The notes: a model not told the origin generated them from the sequence alone. Shown: positions 16,866-26,401, counted from the first letter of the stretch. The stretch: DNA of 64,000 nt from Thermomicrobium roseum DSM 5159 (GCF_000021685.1 NC_011959.1:372001-436000); one strand, 5' to 3'. A program made the numbers and translations.

Positions 16866-18470
16866 TCACGCTGCGCCAGGACGAGCATAGACGATCCGTC
16901 CCCCGACGATGGTGTAATCGACGCGGACGCGACCGAGTTCCTCCGGCTGTACCGAACGAAGATCGGTCTCGAGCACCACAACGTCGGCGAGCTTTCCGGG
17001 CTCGAGCGTCCCCTTGATCCGTTCCTCGAACGATGCATAGGCACCGTTCAGCGTGTAGACGCGGATGGCCTCTTCCAGCGTGATGCTTTCCTCGGGCCAG
17101 AGGACGTTCCCAGCAGCATTCCGGCGCGTGACCATCGTTTGGATGCCCAGCATGGCATTGGGCGAACAGACAGGCGTATCGCTGCTGGCTGCCGCGACGA
17201 TACCGCGATCGAGGAACGTGCGCAGCGCATAGGCGTACCGAAGCCGCTCGTGCCCGAGGCCGCTCAGGTAGACCTCCTGGAAGTCGTATAGGAAGGTCGT
17301 TCCGGGAATCGGGACAGCGCCGAGCCGAGCGATGCGATCGACGAGATCCGGACGCAGGATGCTGCAGTGCTCGATCCGGTGACGGTGATCAGGGCGTGGC
17401 TGCCGGCGCAGCGCCTCTTCGAAGGCATCGAGCAGGAGCTCGATAGCAGCGTCCCCGATGGCATGAGCACAGCACTGAAAACCGGCACAGTGGGCCTCGA
17501 CGATCTTTCGCTTCATCGTGTCTGGCTCGTCCATCCAGAGCCCGAGCGTGTCGCGATCCAAGTACGGTTGGGACATCCGTGCGGTGCGGCCACCGATACT
17601 CCCGTCGAGGAAGAGCTTGGCTGGCCCGATGCGCAACCAGGCGTCTCCGAACCCCGTGCGGAGACCGAGTTCCCGGCAAGGCTCGAGGAGATCGTTGATG
17701 AGGATCATCAGCGATGTCCGGACGGGAAGGGTACCGCGCTGGGCGAGCGATTGATAGGCGAGGAACTCCTCGGCGCGGCGGATGCCTGCTTCTTGGACGC
17801 TGGTCACGCCGAAGCTGAGGAAGGTTTCGCCGGCCAATCGGATGGCCTCGGCCAGATCTTCGACACTCGGCTGCGGGAGACGGGCGCGAACGAGCTGGAG
17901 CGCCGCTTCGCGGACCACTCCGGTCGGCTGACCGTCTGGTCCGCGGTCGATCGTCCCACCCGGAGGGTCAGGAGTCTCTGGGCCGATCCCAGCGATGGCG
18001 AGGGCGAGGCTGTTGGCGACGCCGATGTGGCCGCAGGCGCGGATGAGCAGAACAGGATGACGCTGGGTCGCCCGGTCGAGGTCGTCGCGGGTCGGGTGCC
18101 GTCCCTCCGCGAGGTGTGCCTGATCGTAACCACGTGCGACGATCCAGGTTCCGGGCTCTTGACTGGCTGCACGCTGAGCGATGCGTTGCACGATCTCCTC
18201 GATCGACCGGTTGGGTGGCGTGCGGGCATCGACTTCGCGCAGGCTCATTCCGAGCGCGATCGGGTGGCAATGGGCGTCGTTGAACCCGGGCGTCACGGTC
18301 CGGCCCTGCAGATCGATGACCTCGGTCGCTGGTCCAACGAAATGGTGGACGACTCGTTCCGCGCCGACAGCGAGGATCCACTCGCCACGCAGTGCGATCG
18401 CTTCCGCGACAGGCGTGTGCGACGAAGCAGTCAGCACGGTGCCGTTCACCAGAACGATATCGGCATGCAT
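16866..18470 (-). CDS. amidohydrolase family 3 protein (YtcJ-like), copy 2
   Basis: 534 residues, paralogue of the neighbouring 536-residue protein. Motifs are TPGFNDAHCHPIALG, HAIGDAAIELL, HRIEHCSILRPD, and AASSDTPVCSPN, with the metal-binding histidines and aspartate of the superfamily intact in both copies. A cytosolic hydrolase of unknown substrate. ATG 18470 is preceded by GGAGAAAG. Together with a class V PLP enzyme and a PuuE-like deacetylase upstream it may form a pathway that degrades an amide or cyclic ureide, but this is inference. Confidence 0.9.
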   Translation of the reverse strand: MHADIVLVNGTVLTASSHTPVAEAIALRGEWILAVGAERVVHHFVGPATEVIDLQGRTVTPGFNDAHCHPIALGMSLREVDARTPPNRSIEEIVQRIAQRAASQEPGTWIVARGYDQAHLAEGRHPTRDDLDRATQRHPVLLIRACGHIGVANSLALAIAGIGPETPDPPGGTIDRGPDGQPTGVVREAALQLVRARLPQPSVEDLAEAIRLAGETFLSFGVTSVQEAGIRRAEEFLAYQSLAQRGTLPVRTSLMILINDLLEPCRELGLRTGFGDAWLRIGPAKLFLDGSIGGRTARMSQPYLDRDTLGLWMDEPDTMKRKIVEAHCAGFQCCAHAIGDAAIELLLDAFEEALRRQPRPDHRHRIEHCSILRPDLVDRIARLGAVPIPGTTFLYDFQEVYLSGLGHERLRYAYALRTFLDRGIVAAASSDTPVCSPNAMLGIQTMVTRRNAAGNVLWPEESITLEEAIRVYTLNGAYASFEERIKGTLEPGKLADVVVLETDLRSVQPEELGRVRVDYTIVGGRIVYARPGAA

Positions 18471-18687
18471 CGGCTTTCTCCATCCTCCCGTCAGATGCAG
18501 ACGAGCACAGGAAACGAATCCAAGCTATGGCTGGCCAGTGTGCTCCGGAGCTGGTATCGAGCTGGGACAGGCCACGCTCCCGAACGCATACGGGTCATCC
18601 GAGGGTGCCGCAACGATTTCTTCCAGCATTTCGCATGACGCATCACGATCACCTTGCATGAGAACGAAGCCGCAGAGGATCGTGTCC
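18471..18687. other. 217-base gap between deacetylase and amidohydrolase genes
   Basis: No supported gene. A 44-codon frame on the minus strand from ATG 18659 to the TAG near 18525 encodes an acidic peptide but has no ribosome site. It is noted rather than called. Confidence 0.3.
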
Positions 18688-19527
18688 TCACGACTCGGTC
18701 GATGACGTGGCCGACTGGTCGAGGTCGCGTTCCCGCTCGCGCCACCAGAGAGCGACATGGTCGGCGCGGGCGATCCACACGTCACCGAGTGTCACGACGA
18801 AATCCAGGAAGCGTGCCAGCGCCCGCGAGGGGCCCGGACGGCCAGTGATCCACGGATGCACGGTGAGGCACATGAGCTTGCCCTCGGCGCGCACCACCGC
18901 GAAGTCCTCTTCCCAGAACTCGGCCACGAGGCGCGGTGGCAAGGCTTGCTCGATGAAGAAGGTGTAATCGTCCCACCAGCGAGACGGTGGAAGCTGAATG
19001 ATCGGTTCGCGTGTCGGATCCGGGCGCTGCACTACCGGCAGGTCACCGAGTGCCACGTCCATGTTCCACTGAAAGCCGAGCTCCTGGAGGAGCGGGACCG
19101 TATCCGGAGTCGAGTGCCAGAAAGGGGACTTGTGACCGACCGGGACGGTGCCGGTGAGCGTAGCGAGGTACTCGCGCGTCCGGATCAGATCTTCGCGCTG
19201 CTCTTCTCTCGTCATTCGCGTGTAGATCTGGTGATCCCAACCGTGGGTTGCGATCTCGTGTCCGGCCGCGCTGACCGATCGGACAGCGTCGGGTCGCTCC
19301 TCTGCAACGCGCCCGACCCAGCAGAACGTGGCGCGGATATCGTAATCGGCGAGGAGTTCGAGCAGACGGATCAGGCCAGCATCGAGATCGTACTGTGCCT
19401 GGGTTCGCCAATACCAGTCGGACGCGCCATGTTGAGCGATGACGCCGTACTCACCATCCACGTCGATGGAGACGACGAGTGCCGCGCGGTGTCCAGCTGG
19501 CCAGGTCGGTGGGGTCCGCTCGTTCAT
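18688..19527 (-). CDS. polysaccharide deacetylase, PuuE/allantoinase-like
   Basis: 279 residues, cytosolic (no signal). NodB-type fold with the variant motifs of the PuuE group: SIDVDGEYG in place of TFDDG, HGWDHQIY as the H-x3-H site, and FHW-type tryptophans in the C-terminal part (VHPWITGRPG). Members of this group hydrolyse allantoin-like amides or sugar acetyl groups. A GTG three bases earlier (19530) is an alternative start. The start region overlaps the stop codon of the aminotransferase gene. The context with two amidohydrolases suggests amide or ureide breakdown. Confidence 0.82.
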   Translation of the reverse strand: MNERTPPTWPAGHRAALVVSIDVDGEYGVIAQHGASDWYWRTQAQYDLDAGLIRLLELLADYDIRATFCWVGRVAEERPDAVRSVSAAGHEIATHGWDHQIYTRMTREEQREDLIRTREYLATLTGTVPVGHKSPFWHSTPDTVPLLQELGFQWNMDVALGDLPVVQRPDPTREPIIQLPPSRWWDDYTFFIEQALPPRLVAEFWEEDFAVVRAEGKLMCLTVHPWITGRPGPSRALARFLDFVVTLGDVWIARADHVALWWRERERDLDQSATSSTES

Positions 19528-20723
19528 CACACCATGCTCCGCGAGGCGGCGGTGGCTCGCCGGGCGTCTTCGAGTGCGTCGACGAGCCGCTCGATGTCGT
19601 CTTCGGTGTTGTAGAAACCGGTCGAAACGCGCAGGCTGTAGGGGTGCGTGATCCAGCGGACGATGACGTTGCGTTGGGCCAATGCAGCGACGAGCGCCTG
19701 CGGATCGCCGTCGCGCACCGTGAAGCTCACGAGTCCAGCCATGCGGTCAGGCGGAGTGAGAACGTCGACTCCATCGAGACTGGCCAGTCGGTCGGCGGCT
19801 CTTCGGCCGAGGGCAGCCACGCGCTGGAAAATCCAGCTGTATCCGATGTCTTCGCGTAACCAGCGGAGGGCAGCGACCTGGCCAGCGATCGCGGGAACAT
19901 TGACGCCTCCGACCTCGAAGCGCTCAGCGGTGGGTTTGGGAAGGAAGTAGCCGCCGATCGGCTCCAATCCGTTGGGAGCGAGCGAGGCGTAGCCGACGAT
20001 CGTCAGCTGCAGGCGATCGAGCGCCTCGTCGGAGAAGTAGACCGCGCCGGTGCCTTCCGGTCCACAGAGCCACTTCTGCCCAGGGATGGCATAGACATCC
20101 GCACCGAGTGCGCGGACATCGGTCGGGATGGAGCCGGCTGACTGTGCGCCATCGACCACGATCAGCGCACCGTGCTGGTGCGCGAGCGTCGCGATCTCCG
20201 CGATGGGCAGGATGGCGCCGGTATTCCACGTGAGATGAGAGAGTACGACCATGCGTGTTCGCCGGCCGATCAGGCGAGCGAGCGTACCCGCGACGTCGCC
20301 TGCTCCAGTGCCGAGTCTGGCCGTTCTAACTACCACTCCATAGCGCCGGGCGACATTGAAGACCGGTCCCTGGGCGCCGGGATGCTCCATGTCGGTGGTC
20401 ACGATCTCGTCGCCCGGTTGCCAGTCGAGACCCATGACGGCGAGATTGATCCCGTCCGTGGTGTGGCGCGTGAGCGCGATCTGGTCAGGGCGACAACCGA
20501 GCAAGCGAGCGACTTCCTCGCGAGCCCGACGCTTGAGGTCAGTGGCCCGCTCGTAGCTCTCGCTGGTGATGCGGCCATGCAGGAATTCTCGCTCCGCTTC
20601 TCGCTGCATCGCTTCCTGGACGAGAGTGGGTAAGGGGCCGAAGGTGCCGGTATTGAGATAGACGTACTCGCGGACCGCTGGCATGGCTGCGCGGATCGCT
20701 GCGACTTTGTCGGATTCCTGCAT
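19527..20723 (-). CDS. class V PLP aminotransferase / epimerase-like enzyme
   Basis: 398 residues, fold type I, class V. It resembles isopenicillin-N epimerase-like and cysteine-desulfurase-like enzymes but lacks a persulfide-cysteine motif. Readable: YLNTGTFGPLP near the start, TRHTTDGINLAV, VVDGAQSAGSIP (cofactor Asp), and PGQKWLCGPEGTGA with the PLP lysine. ATG 20723 is preceded by GGAG nine bases upstream. It is the first gene of the run that continues to the exonuclease at 13915, with a TTGACG promoter just upstream. Confidence 0.85.
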   Translation of the reverse strand: MQESDKVAAIRAAMPAVREYVYLNTGTFGPLPTLVQEAMQREAEREFLHGRITSESYERATDLKRRAREEVARLLGCRPDQIALTRHTTDGINLAVMGLDWQPGDEIVTTDMEHPGAQGPVFNVARRYGVVVRTARLGTGAGDVAGTLARLIGRRTRMVVLSHLTWNTGAILPIAEIATLAHQHGALIVVDGAQSAGSIPTDVRALGADVYAIPGQKWLCGPEGTGAVYFSDEALDRLQLTIVGYASLAPNGLEPIGGYFLPKPTAERFEVGGVNVPAIAGQVAALRWLREDIGYSWIFQRVAALGRRAADRLASLDGVDVLTPPDRMAGLVSFTVRDGDPQALVAALAQRNVIVRWITHPYSLRVSTGFYNTEDDIERLVDALEDARRATAASRSMV

Positions 20724-20765
20724 CGCTCACGCTCCTGTTCCGGGCCATCCCGTGCCGACAGTGGC

Positions 20766-20794
20766 TGTGTACTGCGCTGATCGGCATCCGTCAA
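20766..20794 (-). promoter_or_regulatory. promoter of the aminotransferase-amidohydrolase operon
   Basis: TTGACG (20789-20794), 17-base spacer, TACACA (20766-20771). The -10 is weak, but the spacing and position about 40 bases before the start codon are right. Confidence 0.45.
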
Positions 20795-20909
20795 GCCTGA
20801 GCACTCGCCGAACGAACTGGTCACCCCACCGAGGAGCGCACCGACACGTGGTGGCGAGCCAGCAAGCTGTCTGTCTCTTGCGGCAGCCGCGGTCACCAGG
20901 TCGCATGAG

Positions 20910-22118
20910 TCAGGCAAGGCTTGCCAGTGCCTGTTCCAGATCGGCGATGATGTCCTCGGGATCCTCGATACCGACCGAGAGCCGGACGAGCCCGTCGCTG
21001 ATACCCATTGCCTGGCGCTCTTCTGGTGAAAGGCCGCGATGCGAGGCCATGACTGGATAGAGGATCTCGGAATAGACGTCACCCAGCGTCGTTGCTGGCA
21101 GAATGAGCCGCAAGCGTTCGAGGAACGCCGTCACGCGTTCGCGTGTCCCGTGGCGAATTTCGAACGACACGATGGCGCCGTAGAGTCCCGGAGGGAGGAG
21201 GCGCGCAGCGGTCTCGTGACTGGGATGAGTGGGCAGGCCCGGATAATGGACGCGCTCGATCAGCGGATGTTCAGCGAGCCAGCAAGCGATCCGACTGGCG
21301 TTCTCGCATTGACGGTGCATGCGGAGCGGCAGCGTCTTGAGGCCGCGGAGAACCAGGAAGGCCTCGAACGGACCGAGGATACTGCCGATCGTCTTGTTGA
21401 TCTCGTTGAGTTCCCAGCGGCGATCGGCTGTTGTCGCGACGATCCCCGCGGTCACATCGCCGTGTCCACTAAGATACTTCGTCGCGCTGTGGATCACGTA
21501 ATCGGCCCCGAGCGTCCCGGGACGCACGAGATAGGGTGTGGCGAAGGTGTTGTCGACCGCCAGCCGAGCGCCATAACGGTGGGCGATTTCAGCGAGGCTG
21601 GGAAGATCGGTGACGCGGAGCAGCGGATTGGAGATGGTCTCACACAGGAGCAACCGCACCCCACCGCGGCGCAATGCAGCTTCCACCTGAGCGAGATCGA
21701 GGATATCGACGAACTCGACTCGCACCCCGAGCGATCCGAAGATCGTGCGGAGGAGAGTGATAGTCTGACCATACAGATCGCGCGAGGCGACGATACGATC
21801 CCCTGCCTCGACGCAGGAGAGGATCGTGGCGTGCAGGGCGGCCATTCCGGAGGCAAAGGCGAGCGCTGCTTCCTGCTCTTCGAGAGAGGCGACTGCTGTC
21901 TCGAGTGCTTCCGTCGTGGGGTTGCCATAGCGTCCATACACGAAGACCCCCACAGCACCGCCGAGCGCCGCGTCCATCTGCTCGATGTTCTGGTACAGGA
22001 ATGTCGAGGTCGGATAGATCGGGGTCGCGGTCGGGATGAAGTCGCGAGGATTCGGACGTTCGCCCGCGTGTACGGCACGAGTTGCGAATCGGAAGTGGAG
22101 TCGGCGCTGATCGTCCAT
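20910..22118 (-). CDS. trans-sulfuration PLP enzyme (cystathionine synthase/lyase or methionine gamma-lyase family)
   Basis: 402 residues of the Cys/Met metabolism PLP family. Motifs: VYGRYGNPTTEALE (phosphate and Tyr contacts), FASGMAALHATIL, AVDNTFATPYLVRP, and HSATKYLSGHGDVTAG with the PLP lysine. Whether it makes cystathionine, splits it or degrades methionine cannot be decided by eye. ATG 22118 follows GGCAGGGAG; the open frame upstream of it has no ribosome site. It is a single gene, divergent from the ABC transporter operon, with a TATACT -10-like element at 22176-22181. Confidence 0.88.
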   Translation of the reverse strand: MDDQRRLHFRFATRAVHAGERPNPRDFIPTATPIYPTSTFLYQNIEQMDAALGGAVGVFVYGRYGNPTTEALETAVASLEEQEAALAFASGMAALHATILSCVEAGDRIVASRDLYGQTITLLRTIFGSLGVRVEFVDILDLAQVEAALRRGGVRLLLCETISNPLLRVTDLPSLAEIAHRYGARLAVDNTFATPYLVRPGTLGADYVIHSATKYLSGHGDVTAGIVATTADRRWELNEINKTIGSILGPFEAFLVLRGLKTLPLRMHRQCENASRIACWLAEHPLIERVHYPGLPTHPSHETAARLLPPGLYGAIVSFEIRHGTRERVTAFLERLRLILPATTLGDVYSEILYPVMASHRGLSPEERQAMGISDGLVRLSVGIEDPEDIIADLEQALASLA

Positions 22119-22175
22119 CGTCTCCCTGCCCTCTTCGCTGCTCGCCAGCCCGCTCTCCGTCAGGTTTCGCGCGGA

Positions 22176-22181
22176 AGTATA
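22176..22181 (-). promoter_or_regulatory. -10 element upstream of the trans-sulfuration gene
   Basis: TATACT on the minus strand, 57 bases before the start codon. No matching -35 hexamer at 16-18 bases, so an activator or extended contacts may be needed. Confidence 0.35.
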
Positions 22182-22241
22182 AAGCCTCGTGCGACGCTTG
22201 CCCGCTCGGCGGCTTGCGTGTTCCGGATTCGGCACGATCGA

Positions 22242-22270
22242 TTGACTCGAGGTGGGAGTGGGAGTAGAGT
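22242..22270 (+). promoter_or_regulatory. promoter of the ABC transporter operon
   Basis: TTGACT (22242-22247), 17-base spacer, TAGAGT (22265-22270). Close to the sigma-70 consensus with a start expected near 22277, giving a leader of about 117 bases before the binding-protein gene. Confidence 0.65.
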
Positions 22271-22393
22271 AACGCCGTAGAGGGCGAGTGATGAAACGAC
22301 TGGATCGTGCACGTCCGGAACGAGGTCCACCGAGCGATGAGCGCGGTGAGTCAGGATCGTCGAGTCTGGCTGTTGGAAGACGTGAGGTGCGAG

Positions 22394-24139
22394 ATGAAAC
22401 GAGGGCGAATACGTGCGCTTTTGCGTCTCGTCTCGGTGTTGGCGCTGGCGTTACCGATTTTGGCGGCGTGCGCGCGCGGTCAAGCGACGCCGACTCCAGC
22501 ACCGAGCGGGGCAACTCCGACAGCGGGCCAGACGCCGGCTGCTGTGAGCAGTCCGACGCAAGCAGCAGTCACAACGCCGACTGGTGAGAAGGTCCTGCGG
22601 ATTCACGAGTACACGTATCCGGACGTCTTCGACCCGCAGAAGAGCTCCTTCTCGAACGAGATCGCCGTTCTCCACATGAATTACGAGGGACTCACGCGGT
22701 TGGACAAGGATCTCAACACCGTGCCAGCCGCCGCTGAGTCGTGGGAATTCAACCAAGATGGTACGGTCGTCACTTTCCACCTGCGCGCCGGGTTGAAGTA
22801 CAGCGATGGAACGCCGCTCACGGCTGAGCGCTTCCGCTACGCGGTCGAGCGGACGTGTGATCCCAAGACAGCTGGAGAATACCAATCGATCCTGTTCGAC
22901 ATCGTGGGGTGCGAAGAGTTCGCTGGTACCGATCCCAATGATCAGGCAGCGTATGAGGCCGCTCGTCAGAAACTGGGTGTCGAGGCACCGGATGATCGGA
23001 CGCTGATCGTTCGCTTGACTCATCCGGCTCCCTATTTCCCGACGATCGCGTCGTTGTGGGTCTTCTATCCGGCCCGCAAGGAGCTGATCGAGCAAGGCGG
23101 TGAGAACTGGTGGAAGGATCCCAAGCTTCAGATCGGTAATGGCCCGTTCCAGATGGTTGAAGTCGTCGAGGATCAGCGCATCCGCTTCGTCGCGAACACG
23201 AACTACTGGGAAGGCCGGCCGAAGCTGGATGCGGTCGAGATTATCTACCAGAAAGAGAGCTCGGTCGCGCTCGAGGCGTACAAGGCTGGACAGCTCGACA
23301 TGTTCTCGCCGGATCCCTCACAGCTCCCAGCGATCAAGAGCGATCCGGAGCTGTCCAAGCAGCTCGTGACCTACCCGGCAGCGACGACCATTCAGCTCTC
23401 CTTCAACTTGACGAAGGAGCCGTTCACGGACAAGAAGGTGCGCGAGGCTTTCGCCTACGCATTCGATCGCAAGACCTACTGCGAGCAGATCCGGAACGGC
23501 GACTGCACACCGACGCTCGAATGGATTCCACCGGGTATTCCGGGTCATATCGGGACCGACAAGTACGGGTTCGACCCGGCGAAAGCCAAACAGGCTCTGG
23601 CAGAGTCGAAGTACGGTGGCCCGGACAAGCTACCGGAGATCAAGTTGACATTCAATAGCGACGATCCTGCAGCGCGTCCGCGAGTCGAGTGGATTGCTGG
23701 ACAGTATCGCGACATCCTCGGGGTGAACATCACGCTCGAGCCGGTGGATGGCAAGACACTCGTCGCGATGCGCAAGGATCCCAGCACATACCCGCAGATG
23801 ACCATGGCGGGATGGATCCAGGACTATCCGGATCCCCAGAACTGGCTCAGCGTCTACTGGAAGTGCGATGCGACCTTTGCCCAGCGCTTCGGCTATTGCA
23901 ACAAGCAGTTCGATGAGCTCGTGACCAAGGCCGATCAGGAACTCGACCAGCAGAAGCGGATCGAGCTGTATAAGCAGGCGCATCAGATCCTGATCGACGA
24001 TGTACCGGGGCCGTTCCTCTATAACCCGCTGAACATCTGGCTGGTTAAGCCGTCCGTGACCGGGTACAGCCCGACGCCGAGCGACGATGCGTTCCCGGGC
24101 GAGTTCGCGTCACTCATGACGCTGGATATCAAGAAGTAG
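22394..24139 (+). CDS. ABC transporter substrate-binding lipoprotein, family 5
   Basis: A 581-residue extracellular solute-binding protein of family 5 (oligopeptide, dipeptide or nickel type). The signal ends in lipobox LAAC, followed by a Thr/Pro/Ala linker. The mature protein begins with LRIHEYTYPDVFDPQKSS and contains the family's NYEGLTRLD, AESWEF and DGTPLTAERFRYAV patterns and a C-terminal lobe with NPLNIWLVKP. ATG 22394 is preceded by GAGGTG; the frame extending upstream has no signal peptide. It is followed by two permease genes. No ATP-binding subunit gene is in the window, so the ATPase is encoded elsewhere. Confidence 0.92.
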   Translation: MKRGRIRALLRLVSVLALALPILAACARGQATPTPAPSGATPTAGQTPAAVSSPTQAAVTTPTGEKVLRIHEYTYPDVFDPQKSSFSNEIAVLHMNYEGLTRLDKDLNTVPAAAESWEFNQDGTVVTFHLRAGLKYSDGTPLTAERFRYAVERTCDPKTAGEYQSILFDIVGCEEFAGTDPNDQAAYEAARQKLGVEAPDDRTLIVRLTHPAPYFPTIASLWVFYPARKELIEQGGENWWKDPKLQIGNGPFQMVEVVEDQRIRFVANTNYWEGRPKLDAVEIIYQKESSVALEAYKAGQLDMFSPDPSQLPAIKSDPELSKQLVTYPAATTIQLSFNLTKEPFTDKKVREAFAYAFDRKTYCEQIRNGDCTPTLEWIPPGIPGHIGTDKYGFDPAKAKQALAESKYGGPDKLPEIKLTFNSDDPAARPRVEWIAGQYRDILGVNITLEPVDGKTLVAMRKDPSTYPQMTMAGWIQDYPDPQNWLSVYWKCDATFAQRFGYCNKQFDELVTKADQELDQQKRIELYKQAHQILIDDVPGPFLYNPLNIWLVKPSVTGYSPTPSDDAFPGEFASLMTLDIKK

Positions 24140-24147
24140 AGTGCACT

Positions 24148-24175
24148 GCTGGGCCGGGGTTTTCCCCGGCCCAGC
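24148..24175 (+). terminator. intercistronic hairpin after the binding-protein gene
   Basis: Perfect 12-bp GC-rich stem (24148-24159 with 24164-24175) and a TTTT loop but no U-tract, nine bases after the stop codon. Such hairpins typically attenuate or stabilise, so the abundant binding protein is made in excess of the permeases. Confidence 0.6.
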
Positions 24176-24198
24176 AACCGCTTCTCCGGAGGGTTCTC

Positions 24199-25209
24199 AT
24201 GCTGCTCTCCTTCATCGTGCGTCGTGTCCTGTGGCTCATTCCCGTGGTGCTGGCCGTTACCACGATCACCTTCTTCCTGATGCATCAGACTCCGGGTGGG
24301 CCGTGGGACCGCGAAAAGCCGGTCGCCAAGGCGACACTCGAAGCACTCAATGCCAAGTTCGGCTTGAACAAGCCGGTGTGGGTGAATGTCGCAGCAGTTC
24401 GTGAACGCTGGAACAGTGGGGAACGCAATCCACTGCGCCTCACGCTCGCCTTTTTGGACAGCCAGTATTTCCGCTATCTCTGGGGATTGGTCAGATTGGA
24501 CCTCGGCCCGTCTTATCGCTCCAAGGGGACGGAATCGGTCCAGAGTATCCTCTGGCGCAAGTTCCCGACGACTGCCAAAGTCGGTTTGGTGGCCACTGCT
24601 TTCGCGGTGGTGGTCGGCATCCCGCTGGGCGTCCTGGGGGCGTTGCGCCAGAACAGCTGGATCGATTACCTGAGCCTCACGGTGGCCACGCTGGGAGTAT
24701 CGGTGCCGAGCTTCGTGATCGGTGTGCTGGTGGTGATCGGGCTGAGCCAGCTTTTCGGTGTGAAGCCCATCCGCGCACCGGAAGAGTGGCGAGGGTTCTC
24801 GGCGGCCTACCTGGCGCCCGGTATCGTCCTCGGCTTAGGGACGATGTCGTATTTGACCCGTTTGACGCGCTCCTCGATGCTCGAAGTGATCCGGCAGGAC
24901 TATGTGCGGACAGCGCGCGCGAAGGGTCTCAGCGAGTTTCGCGTCGTCACGAGGCACATGATCCGGAATGCCTTGATCGCGGTCGTGACCGTCTTGGGAC
25001 CCGCTGTGGCTGGGCTGGTGACCGGCTCATTCATCATCGAGACGATCTTCAATGTTCCCGGTATGGGGCGCGAGTATGTAGTCGCCATTGCAGCCCGTGA
25101 TTATTCCATGATCATGGGGACGACGCTCCTCTATGCGCTTTTCGTGGCCATCGCCAATATTTGGGTGGACGTGATGTACGGGTTCCTGGATCCGCGCATC
25201 CGAGGATGA
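24199..25209 (+). CDS. ABC transporter permease, DppB/OppB type
   Basis: 336 residues; an inner-membrane permease with six helices expected. The first helix is at residues 8-28, with the family motif in TFFLMHQTPGGP. After a periplasmic stretch the core reads FPTTAKVGLVATAFAVVVGIP, and the EAA-loop contact with the ATPase is EVIRQDYVRTARAKGLSEFRVV. GGAGGG precedes ATG 24199. It forms the heterodimeric channel with the following permease. Confidence 0.92.
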   Translation: MLLSFIVRRVLWLIPVVLAVTTITFFLMHQTPGGPWDREKPVAKATLEALNAKFGLNKPVWVNVAAVRERWNSGERNPLRLTLAFLDSQYFRYLWGLVRLDLGPSYRSKGTESVQSILWRKFPTTAKVGLVATAFAVVVGIPLGVLGALRQNSWIDYLSLTVATLGVSVPSFVIGVLVVIGLSQLFGVKPIRAPEEWRGFSAAYLAPGIVLGLGTMSYLTRLTRSSMLEVIRQDYVRTARAKGLSEFRVVTRHMIRNALIAVVTVLGPAVAGLVTGSFIIETIFNVPGMGREYVVAIAARDYSMIMGTTLLYALFVAIANIWVDVMYGFLDPRIRG

Positions 25210-25222
25210 AAGGCGACGCGCG

Positions 25223-26212
25223 ATGACCACCGTGACGACTCCTCGCCAACTCGATCGCGATCTCGCGCTGCGTCGTCCGCCGCGCAGCTTATGGAGCGAT
25301 GCCTGGCGTCGGTTTCGCAAGAACTGGTTGGCGCTCCTCGGTCTGGGCTATATCGCCTTCCTCGCAGTTGTCGCAGTAGCGGCACCGATCATTGCACCGC
25401 ACAATCCGGTGAAGAGCGACGTGGCACGAGCCGGCGTCTTTCGCCAAGCAGCTTGGGTCCGGGACCCGAATCCGATGCGGACGGGAAGTTGGGAGTATCC
25501 GCTCGGAACGGACTCGGTGGGCCGTGATGTCTTCAGCCGCCTCGTCTATGGGACGAGGGTTTCGCTTGTGGTCGGTTTCGTGCCCATGGTCTTCACCGTC
25601 TCGATCGGGATGCTGATCGGTCTCGTTGCGGGGTATCTCGGGGGAAGAATCGACAATCTCCTGATGCGGTTCACCGACGTGGTCTATGCGTTTCCTGACC
25701 TCTTGTTGTTCATCATCATGCAGGTGGCATTCCAGGATGCCTGGATCGGGAAGCTCCTCAACGGTCTCGTGTTGCTGTTCATCACACTTTCGCTCGTGAG
25801 CTGGGTCACCGTGGCTCGGCTCGTTCGTGGTGAGGTGCTCGCTGTTAAACAGAAGGAGTTCGTGGAGGCAGCGCGGGCCATTGGAGCGAATGGCTTGCAG
25901 GTCGTGTTGCGGCACATCGTTCCGAACACCCTCGGGCCGGTCATCGTCGTGGCGGCCTACATCGTGCCGGGAGCGATCATTTCCGAGGCGATCCTGAGTT
26001 ATCTCGGTATCGGGATTCGCCCCAGCGTGCGGCTCGATGCTCCTTTCCCGACGAGCTGGGGGAGCATGATTCTCGAGGGTTCCAAAGCCTGGGAATCGCA
26101 ACCCTGGATGTTGATCGCCCCGACGCTCGCTGTCGCGTCGATCACGCTCGCATTCACCTTTATCGGTGACGGCCTGCGCGATGCCTTCGATCCACGGCAG
26201 GCCGAGCGCTGA
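25223..26212 (+). CDS. ABC transporter permease, DppC/OppC type
   Basis: 329 residues; the partner permease. Landmarks are the N-terminal RFRKNWLALLGL helix start, YPLGTDSVGRDVFSRLVYG (the DppC signature), and the EAA loop VKQKEFVEAARAIGANGLQ. The operon ends here; a separate promoter for the thiamine genes begins immediately after the stop codon. The substrate (peptide, nickel or another) is not decided by sequence. Its position next to the thiamine genes is probably coincidental, since the TPP riboswitch lies between them. Confidence 0.92.
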   Translation: MTTVTTPRQLDRDLALRRPPRSLWSDAWRRFRKNWLALLGLGYIAFLAVVAVAAPIIAPHNPVKSDVARAGVFRQAAWVRDPNPMRTGSWEYPLGTDSVGRDVFSRLVYGTRVSLVVGFVPMVFTVSIGMLIGLVAGYLGGRIDNLLMRFTDVVYAFPDLLLFIIMQVAFQDAWIGKLLNGLVLLFITLSLVSWVTVARLVRGEVLAVKQKEFVEAARAIGANGLQVVLRHIVPNTLGPVIVVAAYIVPGAIISEAILSYLGIGIRPSVRLDAPFPTSWGSMILEGSKAWESQPWMLIAPTLAVASITLAFTFIGDGLRDAFDPRQAER

Positions 26213-26215
26213 TGG

Positions 26216-26244
26216 TTGTCCGTGCGACTCGCTCATGTTATGCT
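26216..26244 (+). promoter_or_regulatory. promoter of the thiamine operon
   Basis: TTGTCC (26216-26221), 17-base spacer, TATGCT (26239-26244). The expected start near 26251 coincides with the first bases of the TPP riboswitch. Confidence 0.65.
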
Positions 26245-26250
26245 CGGCGC

Positions 26251-26350
<100 letters not shown>

Positions 26351-26367
26351 ACCTCAGCTCTTCCACC

Positions 26368-26401
26368 ACCCGCCGCCCCGCCGGGTCGGCGGATCGTTTT
26401 T
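26368..26401 (+). terminator. riboswitch expression-platform terminator
   Basis: Stem CCGCCG (26370-26375) with CGGCGG (26387-26392), followed by ATCGTTTTT. The alternative pairing ACCCG (26368-26372) with CGGGT (26382-26386) is mutually exclusive, which suits a transcriptional on/off switch controlled by the aptamer upstream. Confidence 0.6.

Noticed and set aside
18525..18659. A 44-codon acidic frame between the deacetylase and amidohydrolase genes
   Set aside because: No ribosome site and no recognisable feature; kept only as a note on the gap.
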